DNA of 64,000 bases from Microvelia longipes (GCA_018340805.1 JACMZG010001908.1:18516442-18580441), one strand, 5' to 3'. Shown: positions 1 to 45,085, numbered from the stretch's first letter. The notes: a model not told the origin generated them from the sequence alone. Program-made: numbers and translations.

Positions 1-245
1 TTTTCCGGATAGCACAATTGCATCTATAGATTGATTTTTGTATCAAGTTTCAACTGTCTAGCATAAATACACTAGGAGGTACGATCAACAGACACACACG
101 GTGACACATACAGACAGTCAACTTTGTGAAAACTACTCAGGAAATCTTAAAAACATCTCCAACGGATAATTTCGGGGACATCCCTGTTTCGGATTTTTTT
201 GCAAACACGATACTTTTTCTATATACCTACGGTATACACGAGGAA
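1..245 (-). repeat. Family A repeat, 5' part
   Basis: Minus-strand copy of the 5' end of the dispersed family A repeat; on that strand it begins TACCGTAGGTATA-like sequence, then the AAGTATCGTGTTTGCAAA block and the GTCTGTCTGTATGTG block. Recognised by comparison with the copies at 5190, 14095, 32095 and 38690. Confidence 0.75.
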
Positions 246-1030
246 ATGCAAAAACAAGATTAGTGTAATTTCAAACTTTTTGTCACCGCTTACTATCAAC
301 CATCCAACATAATACTTGGGGCACCGATGATACACTGTCCACCCCTAAATGGCATCCCTTCTTATCAAATAATAATTACTTTTACTTCTAAATAGTTAAT
401 AGAAATAAAATACTGTTCATGACAATTTCTATAATGATAATGCTTAAATAATATTAAATGAAGAGTTTAATGGACTGTTAATAATAATTATAAAGCAGTC
501 TTTAGTAAATTGTTTATAATTATAAATAAAATAAAGAAAAGTACCAAAATTTCTATCTTTCAAAATTAAATTATTACCGATTGCTAAAAATTACTTCTTA
601 TAATTTATATTAATTTTTCATTATTTTATTTTTTTAATAAAGTTAAAAGATTTTTCTATAAGCCTTTTGCCTTCAGCAAGTATCGTCGGTAAAGTTAATT
701 CTTTAATTGCTTTTTTAACTTGCGTTACATATTATAACCTCATTAATAAAATAATAAAGGTTCTTCAATAAAGGTAAAAACAAGTATTTTTTATACCATA
801 AAACTATATTGATAGCAAATATTTTTTAAGCGTTTCTTTTTACTTTAATCTTTTGTCAATAAATGTCGAGCATATAATAAAGTTAAGTTTATTTCAATTT
901 TTAAATCAGTTTATCTATTTTCGTTTTGGTTAAAACTTTTTTCTACCAGAATCTATTTTGAATGTCGCGTGTCTCTGTTTGCTACATTATACATATAAAT
1001 TGTAATAATGTTATTTCATTAAGTTTTAGT
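246..1030. other. AT-rich sequence, nothing recognised
   Basis: No coding signal, RNA gene or internal repeat seen on either strand. Confidence 0.5.
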
Positions 1031-1031
1031 T

Positions 1032-1115
1032 GCCGCGCCGGATTTAAGGTCGGGCGGACAGGGCGACCGCCCGGGGCGAAAAATTTTGGGGGGCGCAAAA
1101 TCAAGATTGTAGTGT
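1032..1115. repeat. GC-rich transposon-end-like stretch
   Basis: A short GC-rich island (GCCGGATTTAAGGTCGGGCG, then GACCGCCCGGGGCG) that resembles the ends of common animal DNA-transposon repeats. No matching second end was found in the window. Confidence 0.35.
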
Positions 1116-1167
1116 TGTAATGTGATAAACAATAGTAGTCCAACAATAGTCAACAACAACAACAATA

Positions 1168-1508
1168 GTCCAATCTTCCTCCTGGAGCCATTAGTCTAGT
1201 CTACCTCCAGGAGCCATTTGTCTAGTCTTCCTCCTAAGGCCATAACTCCAATCTTCCTCCGGGAGCTATTTGTCTAGTCCACCTCCGTGAGCCATTTGTC
1301 TAGTCCACCCCCGGGAGTCATTTGTCTAGCCTACCCCCGGGAGCCATTTGTCTAGTCCACCTCCTGGAGCCATTTGTCTAGTCTACCTCCTTGAGCCATT
1401 TGTCTAGTCTACCTCCTTGAGCCATTTGTCTAGTCCATCTCCGGGAGCCATTTGTCTAGTCCACCTCCGGGAGCCATTTGTCTAGTCTACTTCCGGAAGC
1501 CATTTGTC
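1168..1508. repeat. 26-bp minisatellite, array 1
   Basis: About 13 tandem units of GAGCCATTTGTCTAGTCY plus ACCTCCNN, period 26 bp, with scattered substitutions. Confidence 0.92.
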
Positions 1509-1599
1509 ATGGAAATCAACGTTTCTGTCCCGCAAAGTCATGTCCGTATTGGGTGGAGACTGTCATAAGCGTTTCCAAGTGAAGTTGCTAGGTTGGCAA

Positions 1600-1862
1600 T
1601 AGTTAAGGGCCCTATATTTACATTTAGAGGCAATCGTCAGCCCGATAGTTACTCCCCAATAGAGTGCCTGTATAATCTCTACTCCCCAACAACTCCATGA
1701 GAGAGTAACTATTTAAAAAAGGTCTCTGAGTAACCTTCTTACTCCCTAACAATACTATGAGGGGAGTAGTAGTAGTTCTTTAGATGGTTACTCCCTACCT
1801 CGCTATGAAGAGAGTAACCTTGTCTGATAGTTACTTCCGTACAACGCTATATTTTATTACAT
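1600..1862. repeat. Degenerate TTACTCCC/GGGAGTAA inverted units
   Basis: Repeated GTTACTCCCYAACAA and ATGAGAGAGTAAC segments in alternating orientation give several short stem-loops; diverged. Confidence 0.5.
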
Positions 1863-2324
1863 AACTTCATCCTCCATAGTTACATTTGTACCAAGTTATG
1901 TATTTTTCCATCTTTACAATTATTTAATGACATATGTCATTTTTGTTTGACATTTTCATTTAATTTTAACGATATTGATATTATAATCATACAAGTGTTT
2001 TCAAACTAAGTAAAACATTTCAATGTCTTTACATTCATGTTTCTGAAACTCTATTATGCATTGTACTTGTATCAAATTTTCTTCTCTGTTGTGTATGTAT
2101 ATTACTCTTAGTTTTAGGTTTTGGCGGTTTAGATTTTTACTTCAACTCTTCATAATTACTTACACATTATTTATTTATAATTATTTATTGCTTTATTATC
2201 AATTTAAGTATATTTCACAATTATTCTTTTAATTATGAACATATATTTACCTATTTATTTATGTGTTTATCACATATTAATGTTATCTTTCTCCATAATA
2301 TTTATTTTCTCTTGGATCCCTACT

Positions 2325-2570
2325 AGAGTCTAGTCTTCCTCCAGGACCCCTTCTTAAGTCTAGTCTTTCCCCTAGATTAGTCTAGGGAGCCATTAGTCTA
2401 GTCTATCTTCGGAGCCATTAGTCTAGTCTACCTCCTGAAGCCATTAGTCTAGTCTTCCCCCTGGAGCCATTAGTCTAGTTTTCCTCCTGGAGCCATTAGT
2501 CTAGTCTTCCTCCTGGTGCCATTAGTCTAGTATACCTCCTAGAGCCATTAGTCTAGTCTTCCTCCTGGAG
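2325..2570. repeat. 26-bp minisatellite, array 2
   Basis: About nine units of the same family as 1168-1508, with ATTAGTCTAG in place of ATTTGTCTAG. The two arrays are separated by about 800 bp of single-copy-looking DNA. Confidence 0.9.
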
Positions 2571-2822
2571 AAGATTAAGCTTGTTGTGAACAAAATAATT
2601 AATGTTGCTCTGCCTAAGTAGAAGTTTTTGCTGATCTGAACAAGAGCGAAGGACTTAAAGGAAGGCAATAAAAGAAGAAAGGCACAGGCTGAAAAAGGTG
2701 TTATTGTAGCAAAGCATGGTCCAGTAAATTTTAATGTTAAATATGAGCAAGCAGAACATTTGTGTTATGCTGACCAGTTGAGAAAAAGCACTTTAAAACA
2801 TCAATCAAAAAGGAAAAATAGG

Positions 2823-3245
2823 GTACAGGGTACCTCGGAACTTTTCCGCATTACATCGGATTCGCTACGCTCATCCTCAATGCTTCGGACTCACTTCGCT
2901 CGTCCTCAAAAAATACAGTTCGCCTAAATTATACTGCAACATATTATTACCTAATAAAGAATTACCCTAAGTTTCGTTTTAATACGACAAGTATTCCAAT
3001 CCATGATTTTTGTTGGATTATAAAAATTTAGGACCATTGAGCGTGGTCAGTACTGTATGGGTGACCGCCGAGAATGATACGGATGCATTTACAATCAGAA
3101 GACGAGCGAAGCGAGTCCAAAGGCGTATTGCACTATAAATTTGGCGAACTGTTTCTGAGGACAAGCGAAGTGAGTCCAAAGCAGGGAGAATGAGCGTATC
3201 GAATCCGATGTAATGAGGAAAAGTTCCGAGGTACACCGTACCCGA
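2823..3245. repeat. Family A: inverted pair of 3' ends, with 5S-like segment
   Basis: The minus-oriented family A terminus (2823-2950) faces a plus-oriented 3' half (2960-3245). Both carry GAGCGAAG(C/T)GAGTCC and the end AAAGTTCCGAGGTAC. The plus half includes the 5S-like block at 3025-3080 (GTGGTCAGTACTGTATGGGT, then GACCGCC). Confidence 0.8.
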
Positions 3246-3659
3246 TTTTTTTAAAAATTGTTCAGACTTAAGTTATTTGAGAATGATTCATTCTCTCAAC
3301 AAATAGTATTTGCTTTAAATCATTCTGTTCTTAATATTTTTTTAAAGATTCTTAGTATTCAATAAACTCATTTTTAAAGTATCTGTTATTGTAGCGAACA
3401 TTTTTACTAAAACTACAAAAAATAATAAAAATAAAAAAAAATAATACACTTCAAGAGACTAGTGTAGTCTCTTTGAAAAATAGAATAATTTAAATTTATT
3501 TAATATAATCTAAAACATTGTAACCCTCCTCCTGAGGGTCATAAAAATGACCCTAGAGTAGGCTTTTGAGTGAGATCCCAATAGCTTTGTACTTTCTCTT
3601 ATTATGTACAAAAATAAAGCCACTTTATTTCTTTATTTATTATTATTATAGCGAACATT

Positions 3660-4175
3660 TTTTGTTGAGAGTTTTTGATTTGCTGAAACAAGTTTTAGTC
3701 TCTATGAGTTGTAAAATCAAAAAGATACTTAAATATCTGTAAGTGCTTGATCGAGTTTTTGATTTGCTGAAACATGTTTTAGTCTCTATGAGTTGTAAAA
3801 TAATAAAGATATTCAAAAATCTGTAAGTGCTTGATTTGTGAAACAGTTTTAGAAAATAATAAAGATATTCAAAAATCTGTAAGTGCTTGATTTGCTGAAA
3901 CAAAGTTTTAGTCTCTATGAGTTGTAAAATAATAAAGATATTCAAAAATCTGTAAGTGCTTGATTGAGTTTTTGTTTTGCTGAAACAAGTTTTACTCTCT
4001 ATGAGTTGTAAAATCAAAAGGATATTTAAATATCTGTTAGTGCTTGATTTGCTGAAACAAGTTTTAGTCTCTATGAGTTGTAAAATCAAAAATATATTTA
4101 AATATCTGTAATTGCTTGATTGAGTTTTTGATTTGCTGAAACAAGTTTTATTCTCTATAATAAAGATGTTCAAAT
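3660..4175. repeat. 84-bp tandem repeat array
   Basis: About six units beginning GAGTTTTTGATTTGCTGAAA and ending TCTGTAAGTGCTTGAT; one unit internally deleted near 3830-3860. The 175-codon open frame on the minus strand is a by-product of this repetition. Confidence 0.88.
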
Positions 4176-5185
4176 AGCTTTAATGTAACCACCTAATGAA
4201 GGGTATTTAGTCCCTATGTGTTGAACTATCGAAGATTAATTTTATACAGTATTTGAAGAAACTTTGTATTTAATTCTTCTTGTTTCTTTTTTTATCATTA
4301 GCTTATGATATAATTCCAGTTGTAAGCTGTTAAACATCAAAAGCCCATTAATGTCTTGAGTTTTAATACTGTTATTAATAACAGATAAACAAACCTCTTA
4401 GTGATCCTTATGATAACTTTTATGAATGCATTAATAAACAAATAATTCATGAGTTTACCTATTATTAAAATCTCATGGAGTTTTTTTATCTGGATTTTAT
4501 CAATACTAAAATTATAATATAGAACAATCATTGAAGTACTCTCAAAAGATAAGATAAAATTATTGAATAAATTGTAGTTCAATGAATCTCGTACAGTTTT
4601 AGTTCTTAATTGTTATTAGTCTGAGTTCTGAGTTTAAAAGAAAGTTAAAGGATAAAAACTTACGGCATACTTATGTATGTATTGTAGAGTCTTGATAATT
4701 GTCAAGATAATTAAATACAATACGGGCCTTGGTCCGCTTTGTTGTTGTTTCCTATTATTTGTTGTTTTATTAACATTTTTGTTAATTTAGCGAAATTTCA
4801 CAAATCCAAAAAGCAGGCCTTTCGGGGCCATATAGACGTGTACACATGTACAGCAATATATATGGGGAGTTCAACAAGTCTTACACCCACTTTATACTAA
4901 AACGTGTTTTTGCTCATTGAGGATGATGTTATAATGCGAAGTTAAAGGCCAATTGCGCCACTTAGGATGGTCCGATTGCGCTAAAACTGGTTTCTTTCGT
5001 TTCAGACTGCCCACGACTATAAAAAAACCTATATCAAGCCGCTTTACGGGCCTGCTTCCCAAGTCTTGGCTCCATGGGAGCCATTTTTGTACTGACTGTA
5101 TGCGATAGCAGGCTTACCAAGGATGTACCTAAGATAGGGTACCCCCTTCTTCTCTACATCCCGTTTAATTTCTTTTTACTTTTCT
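4176..5185. other. No gene recognised
   Basis: AT-rich to 4700, then a somewhat GC-richer stretch (4725-5110) with short self-complementary bits (GGCCTTTCGGGGCC near 4816). No coding signal; likely old repeat sequence. Confidence 0.4.
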
Positions 5186-5189
5186 TTTA

Positions 5190-5945
5190 TTTATTTATAC
5201 CGTAGGTATGTAAGAAAAGTATTGTGGTTACAAAAAATCCGAAACCGGGATATCACTTAAATTATTCGTTTCAGGTGTTGGCCAAGGCCTCCTGAATGGT
5301 TTTACAATGTTGTCTGTCTGTATGTGCGTGTGTGTCTGTTATCGTCGTAGCTCCCGTATTCATGCTAGAGAGATGAAACTTTGTATTAAAATAAATGTAT
5401 AGGTCTAGTTGTTCTATCTGGAAAATATTTTATTATGTCGTCATTAACTCACGTCATAATGAAACTCAGCAAAAATTTCGAAAAGTTATGAAATACGGAA
5501 ATTTTAGCTTTAGCGCGCATGCAATCTTGTATAAGACTAACATATTATCCAATGTATGTAATATTTGTATCCAATGACTTTTGTACGTTTTTTAAAGAAT
5601 TGTAAAAAAATTGAAATAAAATCAAATAAGTTGAAATTTAGTACAAGTGTATATCTTGTAATATTGTATTGCTTACCTCATACTTAAGTATACTTAGTTT
5701 CGTTTGAATACGAGAAGTATATATGGTTTTTGTTGGGTCATAATAGTGAGGCAGCATCTAGCGTGATCTATCTCATTAACTATCTGACGACAAGCGAAGC
5801 AAGTCTGAAGACCTGTTGCATTGTAAATTCTGTAATTTTTATATTCTGTGGACGAGGAAAGCGAGCCCTAAGTAGTGAGGATGAGCGTAGCGAATACGAT
5901 GTGATGAGAAAAAGTTCCGAGGTACCCCGTACCTGGTTGTTTCCA
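5190..5945 (+). repeat. Family A repeat, near full length
   Basis: Runs from TACCGTAGGTATGTAAG to AAAGTTCCGAGGTACCCCG. The 5S-like segment (about 5742-5790) has lost its box C-like half. Two GCGAA(G/A)-type motifs near the 3' end. Confidence 0.85.
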
Positions 5946-6109
5946 CATGATGACTCTTGATTCTGGGGGTACGATGTCGCAAATTTTAAATGTATTTTTG
6001 TCATAAATGTTCATATGACCATTTGTGACATGAACATTTGTGTCAACGGAGGCTACTCAAACCAGAGACTATAGACACTTAATACATACATACATTATGT
6101 ACACATACA

Positions 6110-6333
6110 CAGTGGCGTAGCCAGGGGGGGACTGAGGGGGCTTCAGCCCCCCCCCCCCCGAAATTTTTACATAACCTAAACCCGCAATAAATGTGTGAAA
6201 AAAAATAAACCCTATAAAATATATAAAAATAATAAATTACATAACATATATTTTTAACAATAAACTTATAATATAAATATCATAATAAATAAAAAAATAT
6301 ACATTGAAATTGAAAGATATATACATATATATA

Positions 6334-6406
<73 letters not shown>

Positions 6407-6521
6407 TAACATACACATACACATATATCACATACATATACACATATACACACATACATATATATACATATAATTTTTAACATTCAGCCCCTCCCAAAAT
6501 TAAATCCTGGCTACGCCACTG
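6110..6521. mobile_element. hAT-type MITE with 8-bp target duplication
   Basis: Terminal inverted repeats CAGTGGCGTAGCCAGG at 6110 and its complement ending at 6521, a C-rich/G-rich subterminal block, and a TA microsatellite inside. It is flanked by CACATACA on both sides (6102-6109 and 6522-6529), an exact 8-bp duplication as made by hAT transposases. No coding capacity. Confidence 0.88.
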
Positions 6522-6529
6522 CACATACA

Positions 6530-6851
6530 TATACATTAGATAATTAATTTATATTTCATTGTTGTCATAGTTACTATTTCAATATGTCATTTTTTATTTT
6601 GTTATTGCTTTGTCATCTGTCAAAGCCATAATCCACAAAAAAGCAAATTAATCATAAATAAGGGACCTTATATAAATTCAGATTCTAATAAATACGTGAT
6701 TTTAAATGAATTGGAACTTCTTTCCTATAGGTATAGAATAAGTGTACTAGATTTAACACACATGACGCCAAACATTTTTCACAAACAAGAGGCTCCTTAA
6801 GCTCCCCAACATCTTGCTATATGTCAAGTTCGATTTGAGTATGGGTAGAAA

Positions 6852-6892
<41 letters not shown>

Positions 6893-8290
6893 TATATATA
6901 TATATATATATAATATATAACGACCAAAATAGGCGTTGTATTAATCTTGTTATATTAGAGCACAGCAAGTTAAGCATACATTTTTTCTTCACATTAAATC
7001 CTCTTCGAGTGACTTGTGACTTCCGCGTATTAGATTTTGGTTGTGAACATAAATGGGTCCTTTTTTGTAATTTTATAGTTAATTTAAGTTCAATTAAAAA
7101 ACTTACAAAGTATTTTTGTTCTCATAGCAAAAAGCTTGTAATTTCTTTAAGTCTTAACTCCATTACAAATCGAAACTGAGGGATTTTAATGGAATTTAGA
7201 CAGACTTCCTAGTTCCTATACCCAAATCCACTAGATTTTTTCAGATAAATTGAGGTTGGGAACCAAGTAAATAAGTGCCCACCTATGTTGGGTTTCCACA
7301 TATCTATTCATTTACATCCTGCAATGCAAGAAATATATTGGTCTTTAATGTATTTGCCTTAAACCATTGAAACCTCATAACTATTTAGCCCAAAATTTAG
7401 TGTGAGAAAGATACATAATTGGTCTTTAATGTATATTCATGTATTTGCCTTAAACCAATGAAACCTCTCTCTCTTCCTAATGCCTAAGTTTTAAAATTAT
7501 CTCATAACTATTTAAATAAAATAAAGAAAAATATAAAATAATACTTTTTCAACCACTCTTGATTGTTAAATGTAATAGCGTTTGATTTAATGTTTATATG
7601 TCAAACCTTGAAGACCACAGTTTTTCTCTTCAATTACTTTTGCTTATTAATATCCCATTAATGTACTTTATTTGTGCTTTTAATACAGTGAAAAGTGGGG
7701 GAAGAGCAGATACGGGATGACTCTTTGTCATATTTCAAGTTAATTAACCTTGGCAAGGTAACGTTAATTATAAACCAAATTTAATTTCAGTTCTTTCTTA
7801 GTAGGTTAATTATTCACCGCCAGGAGAGGTTTGTTTGGTTAAAAAAAATATTTTTAATATTCATAATAATGGGTTGATAAGAGGTGGGAACTCGGATTGA
7901 TAACAGCGGAGATATTTTTATATATTTAATTTTGGCTTAGTTGTATTTATCATCTCTGTATGGACACTTTACTTCCTTTATTACCGCAGGTAAACTATAG
8001 ATTTTATTCGAGTGGTTTATCAGATATGATTGGACGTATATTTACTCTCGTGACGTGTGTTATTTATTATCTAATGGACATGTTGCTTAAATTAGTTAAC
8101 ACTTCTATTTAGAGTCAATAAAGAGCTAACTACACTTGCTTCATAATAAATGTTTTTAAACTTAATTTATTTTCTGTCCTTTAAATAATTCATCTTTTTT
8201 TTCACCCTCTTTTTTAGCAAAAGATGAAAAATTTTGAAACAGATGTAAAAACCGGTGATTTCTAGCGTGTGTAACGTCAGGTACTTGTCA
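6530..8290. other. Non-genic stretch with TA microsatellite
   Basis: A (TA)n tract at 6854-6920 is interrupted by TTAA and TAAT. The rest is AT-rich without recognised features. Confidence 0.5.
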
Positions 8291-8296
8291 AAGTCA

Positions 8297-8485
8297 TCTT
8301 TAGTATATCACACGGTTAAAATCAGTTGACAGCGTTGGAAAATAGTACTGAGGAATTATTGAGGTTGGTTAGATATGAAATTGTGGGCGTGGATTAACAT
8401 CTAGGACTAACCTCATTGGCTCCTTGACATTATTTTCCCACGCTGTCAACTTACTTTAGTCGTAAGTTAAATCACGGTACTATAA
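8297..8485. mobile_element. Palindromic ~190-bp MITE, copy 1
   Basis: Ends TATATCACACGGTTAAAATC and its imperfect complement; the arms (CAGTTGACAGCGTTGGAAAA and beyond) pair over nearly the whole element. Same family as 42405-42585. Confidence 0.8.
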
Positions 8486-9309
8486 CACTATTAAATTTGA
8501 GTTTTGAAAAGTTTGGGATTCTCAAAGTAGTTGCTCGTAGTTTATTTTTTTTTTCTTGCCTTCTGGCCTGAAATGTAGTTCGGTTTATTTCATTGAGTAG
8601 AGCATTTTTTAATTGTTTCAAAACTATTGTTATGAAGAAAAAATGTCAGCCTATTCAAAGTAGCAAATTTAAAATCGCGGGGCAGAGAATTTTTATGGCC
8701 AATTTTATTTTATACACAATTTTTTCTTTACATGAGTGATTCCCAGTTGTTTGTGTAAAATACGTTCGGAAAAAAGATTTTGTAGCTAATGAAATCAATT
8801 CCTCAAAGGAAGAGTTCTAATTAATTGAAATATGATTGTTGTAATCAACAACAATCTATATATTTATTTATTAGAATTATTTTTTTATAATATATTTAAT
8901 TATATATATATATAAAAAAATTGACATTGGAGCAACTGGGTGCCAGAGAGCTAATAAGATCCTAGAGAATTCTCTCCGAATCCACCACCACTCAAGAAGT
9001 ATAAAATGTATTCAAGTTAATCTCGTCAAGCAGATACAAAATAAATCCGAAATTGGTCATTCATATAAACCATCGAGTTTTTTGAACGCGTGATTCATAA
9101 CAATTTTTTAACAAGAAGAATTTCTTTTAGTTATGTTATTTAATCAAAACAAATTTTCAATATTAAACACAATTTAACTTGAAAAGAAAATACGTAAGCT
9201 TCTCAAAATAAGTTATCATTAATCGAAATAAAAATAATCTTTTGTAAAGATAAAACTAGTAAAGCGTTGCATCAGGAACTTACGTCAATAGATAAAATCA
9301 AATAAAACC

Positions 9310-9990
9310 TATCAACAACAGGCTTGCCTCGCTCGAAAGACAAGATAGATAATAAATAAATAATTTATTAATTAAACGAAAATATTTCTTGCTACTAGTT
9401 TCCTATAAATATTCATAAATAAAAAAGCTAGCTTCGCTAGCAAATGCTGCTATAAAATTAAGTACATTAAAAAACGCTTGCTTCTCTCGTTAGATTGCTA
9501 TAAATATTATGTTATAAATATTAAGTTAATTCTAAATTATAATATAAGGTTTAGTAAAAAATGCTCGCTTCGCTTGCTAGAATGCTAAAACTCTATATGC
9601 AAAGATGCTCGCTACGTTCACAAGATTACTAAAACATAATATTCGATAAAAAAAAAGGGCTCGCTTTGTTCGCTAGATCACTGTAAATATCAATGTAAAT
9701 GCTGAAATATAACATAAGTTCATAAAAATGGTTCTCTTCGCTTGCTAGATTTCTTATATGCAATATAAGAATATTCTATAAATGCATATAATATTCTTAT
9801 AAATTATATGCAAATGTATGCAAAAGCACACATGTATGCTCGCTTCACTCGCTAAATTGCTATAAATATATACGTAAATTTAATAATATAGGCTTGCATC
9901 GCTCGCTAGGAAGCTGTAAAAATATATGCAATTATATCCAAGAGGTTCTCAAGATTGCTAAAAAATAAAATAAGATAAAAATGGCTCGCC
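9310..9990. repeat. Irregular array of GCTCGCTTCGCTCGCTAG units
   Basis: At least nine diverged units of GCTCGCTTCGCTCGCTAG, each followed by an AT-rich tail like ATTGCTATAAATAT, at uneven spacing of roughly 50-110 bp. The core contains GCTTCGC, complement of GCGAAGC. Confidence 0.75.
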
Positions 9991-10395
9991 GAAAAAATGT
10001 TAAAACTCAATATTTTTTATGTTAAAACTCTAATTGTTTTGAAATTTTAGCGCCAATATTGAATTTTGCGAAACTTGTATATAACATTTTTTTCTCTACT
10101 CTATTACAGCTTTCCAACAAAATATAAGTCGACCTATTTCGTGAAATTTTTTTTCTTAACTCCAACCAATTTGGTGTACATTTTGAACATAAAAAGTTCG
10201 TATTTTTTAATCTTAGAGAACTTTCAAAAAATATACGATTTAATTTTTTCACAAAATATTATTTTTTAAGTGGTACGCCGTATTGGGTACCATTTTGAAA
10301 ACAGCTCTGACATGTGATTAGTACTACAAGCTCACTAAATTTGGTCAAAATCAGTCAACTTTTACGGTAGTTATCGCGAGACGTACAAACAAAGA

Positions 10396-10541
10396 TCTGT
10401 ACAAACAAGCATATATACAAACAAATAAATATATTGTCAAACAAACATATGTACAAACAAACATATATACAAACAAACCTATATACAAACAAACATATGT
10501 ACAAACAAACATATATATAAACAAACATATATACAAACAAA
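10396..10541. repeat. 16-bp tandem repeat
   Basis: Units ACAAACAAACATATRT, about nine copies. It explains the Cys/Tyr/Val-rich open frames on the minus strand (10351-10599). Confidence 0.9.
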
Positions 10542-10743
10542 TATAATGAAATATCATGTCCTTTAGCCGTCTAATGAAGAACGCACATAAGTTCTTCAAC
10601 TAATCGAAAATCAATAGACAAAATTAAAATCCGGACTTAAAGTAAAATATGGTATAAGGTATTCCAACAGAAAATCATTAGTGATACACATTTCCTAAAA
10701 AGAACCTAAATACGCTTATATTTAAAACATTTACAAACTAAAC

Positions 10744-10773
10744 GTTTCGCAGAGTGATACTCTGCATCATCAG
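10744..10773 (-). ncRNA. Hammerhead-like CTGATGA-hairpin-GAAAC module
   Basis: On the minus strand: CTGATGA, one T, a perfect 7-bp stem GCAGAGT/ACTCTGC with loop ATC, then GAAAC. This is the conserved-core order of a hammerhead ribozyme, with one extra base before helix II. Cleavage site and helix I are not clear. Confidence 0.4.
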
Positions 10774-11215
10774 TAGAATAATCTAACTACTCCAGCACCA
10801 GATTAACAAATTGTTAATAACCTTGCATACCAAACATTTTAAAAGAAACAACGTGTTATGTGATACCACTACAAAATAAGAATTTTTACTATTCTATAAT
10901 AATAATTTATAATAATAAGAAAATTATTAGGAATAAATTTATATGAAAGTAAACTTTATAAAAATACTTATCAATCTGATAAAAGGGCAAAATAAAATTC
11001 AATAGAAAGGAAGGGGCTTGACCGTCAGGTCCGAATCTCTGGAATTTAATTAACAATACCTTTTTAGTGTAAACAACTCTTCGGGTATTAATTTTAACAC
11101 CTGATAATTTATAATTCATAATATTTCACCATGTAACATCTACCTTACAAGAGATGAAGCCTATGTACTTTACTATTCGCTGATAATACGGAAGTACTAG
11201 AGGTGAAGATGAGAT

Positions 11216-11425
11216 TCATTTCTTAATGAGGTATGGTCCGCTGTATTTCGCTGCTAACTTTGTAGAGAAGTTGTTTGGAGCCGAACTTATTCGCTTATTA
11301 ACTTTATCACCACTTCTATATTTCACGTCACGTCGCGATTTATCGAGATACGATTTTTTGTCGAGCGCAAGGTTTAATTATTTAAGACTCGACAAGAGAT
11401 CGTACTTCGCCTTCGATCTTAATTC
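11216..11425 (-). pseudogene. Ty3/gypsy integrase C-terminal fragment
   Basis: Minus-strand translation gives RRDVKYRSGDKV followed by SSAPNNFSTKLAAKYSGPY and LIKK then stop: the GPY/F module at the integrase C-terminus of Ty3/gypsy retroelements. One in-frame stop lies upstream (about 11375), and no other pol domain is recognisable nearby, so this is a relic. It sits just upstream of SLC4 exon 1 on the opposite strand. Confidence 0.7.
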
Positions 11426-11526
11426 CTAATAAGCCGAATTTATGGCGAACATAAATTCATTAAGATGCAGAACCTACAAAATTCATATAATTATGTTTTA
11501 TATATATTTGTGTTATTTGCTTGTAG

Positions 11527-44427
<32,901 letters not shown>

Positions 44428-45075
44428 ATATGACTAAAATGCCTCTATGAGCGTTGTGTATTAAGCCTACTATCTACTGCAATCCCATTATTCTACTACA
44501 ACCCCAGTACTCTAGTGCTACAGATAAGATTATTATTCTAGTAATAGAGTATATCCCTGGTAAAATCGTTTCAATTTATAATAATTGATGTAATAAAGAC
44601 TAGCGTAAAGATGTCTTGGATGGTGCAGTCTGCTTGCCCCGGGCTTAACTGTTAATAATCACAACTCTTACTACTTCTAAATTATCCTTACAAGGACCAA
44701 GCTCTATGTTTGCTAAGCTGTTTAGATACAGTTAACACCAAGCAACAGCTTGATCTATCACTACCATTCCTAATTATTCAACCAACTTATGAGAGGGAAA
44801 AATCTGTGTTGGATATTTCATAATTTACCGCTGTAAATAATCCTAACTTTCCTTCCTGAGATTTCAGGGATAAAATTTATTATTCATATTTTTCTAAATC
44901 ATTCCCTGTGAACTTAAAAATATTCTCTTATTTTTATGATTATTGTGATTATTCTGTATTTATGTAAATTATGACTAAATACGTGAAGGCTTGGTACACA
45001 GTTCTTGATTTTAATATTTTTTAAACCTCTTTATTGAACAATAACAATTATAATTATTGCTACTAGACATGTTAA

Positions 45076-45085
45076 AATAAATAAA
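45076..45085 (+). promoter_or_regulatory. Candidate poly(A) signal of the SLC4 gene
   Basis: Two overlapping AATAAA hexamers lie about 650 nt after the stop codon, before the foldback element at 45291. Position is plausible; no transcript evidence. Confidence 0.4.

Noticed and set aside
1168..2570. CRISPR-like array
   Set aside because: Units are contiguous with no unique spacers, in a genome with spliced nuclear genes; it is a minisatellite.
3646..4173. 175-codon minus-strand frame
   Set aside because: A translation of the 84-bp tandem array, with the same peptide repeated and no start or splice context.
5780..6004. 74-codon minus-strand and 76-codon plus-strand frames
   Set aside because: Both lie over the family A 3' end and recur only because the repeat does.
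10351..10599. Cys/Tyr/Val-rich minus-strand frames
   Set aside because: Produced by the 16-bp tandem repeat.
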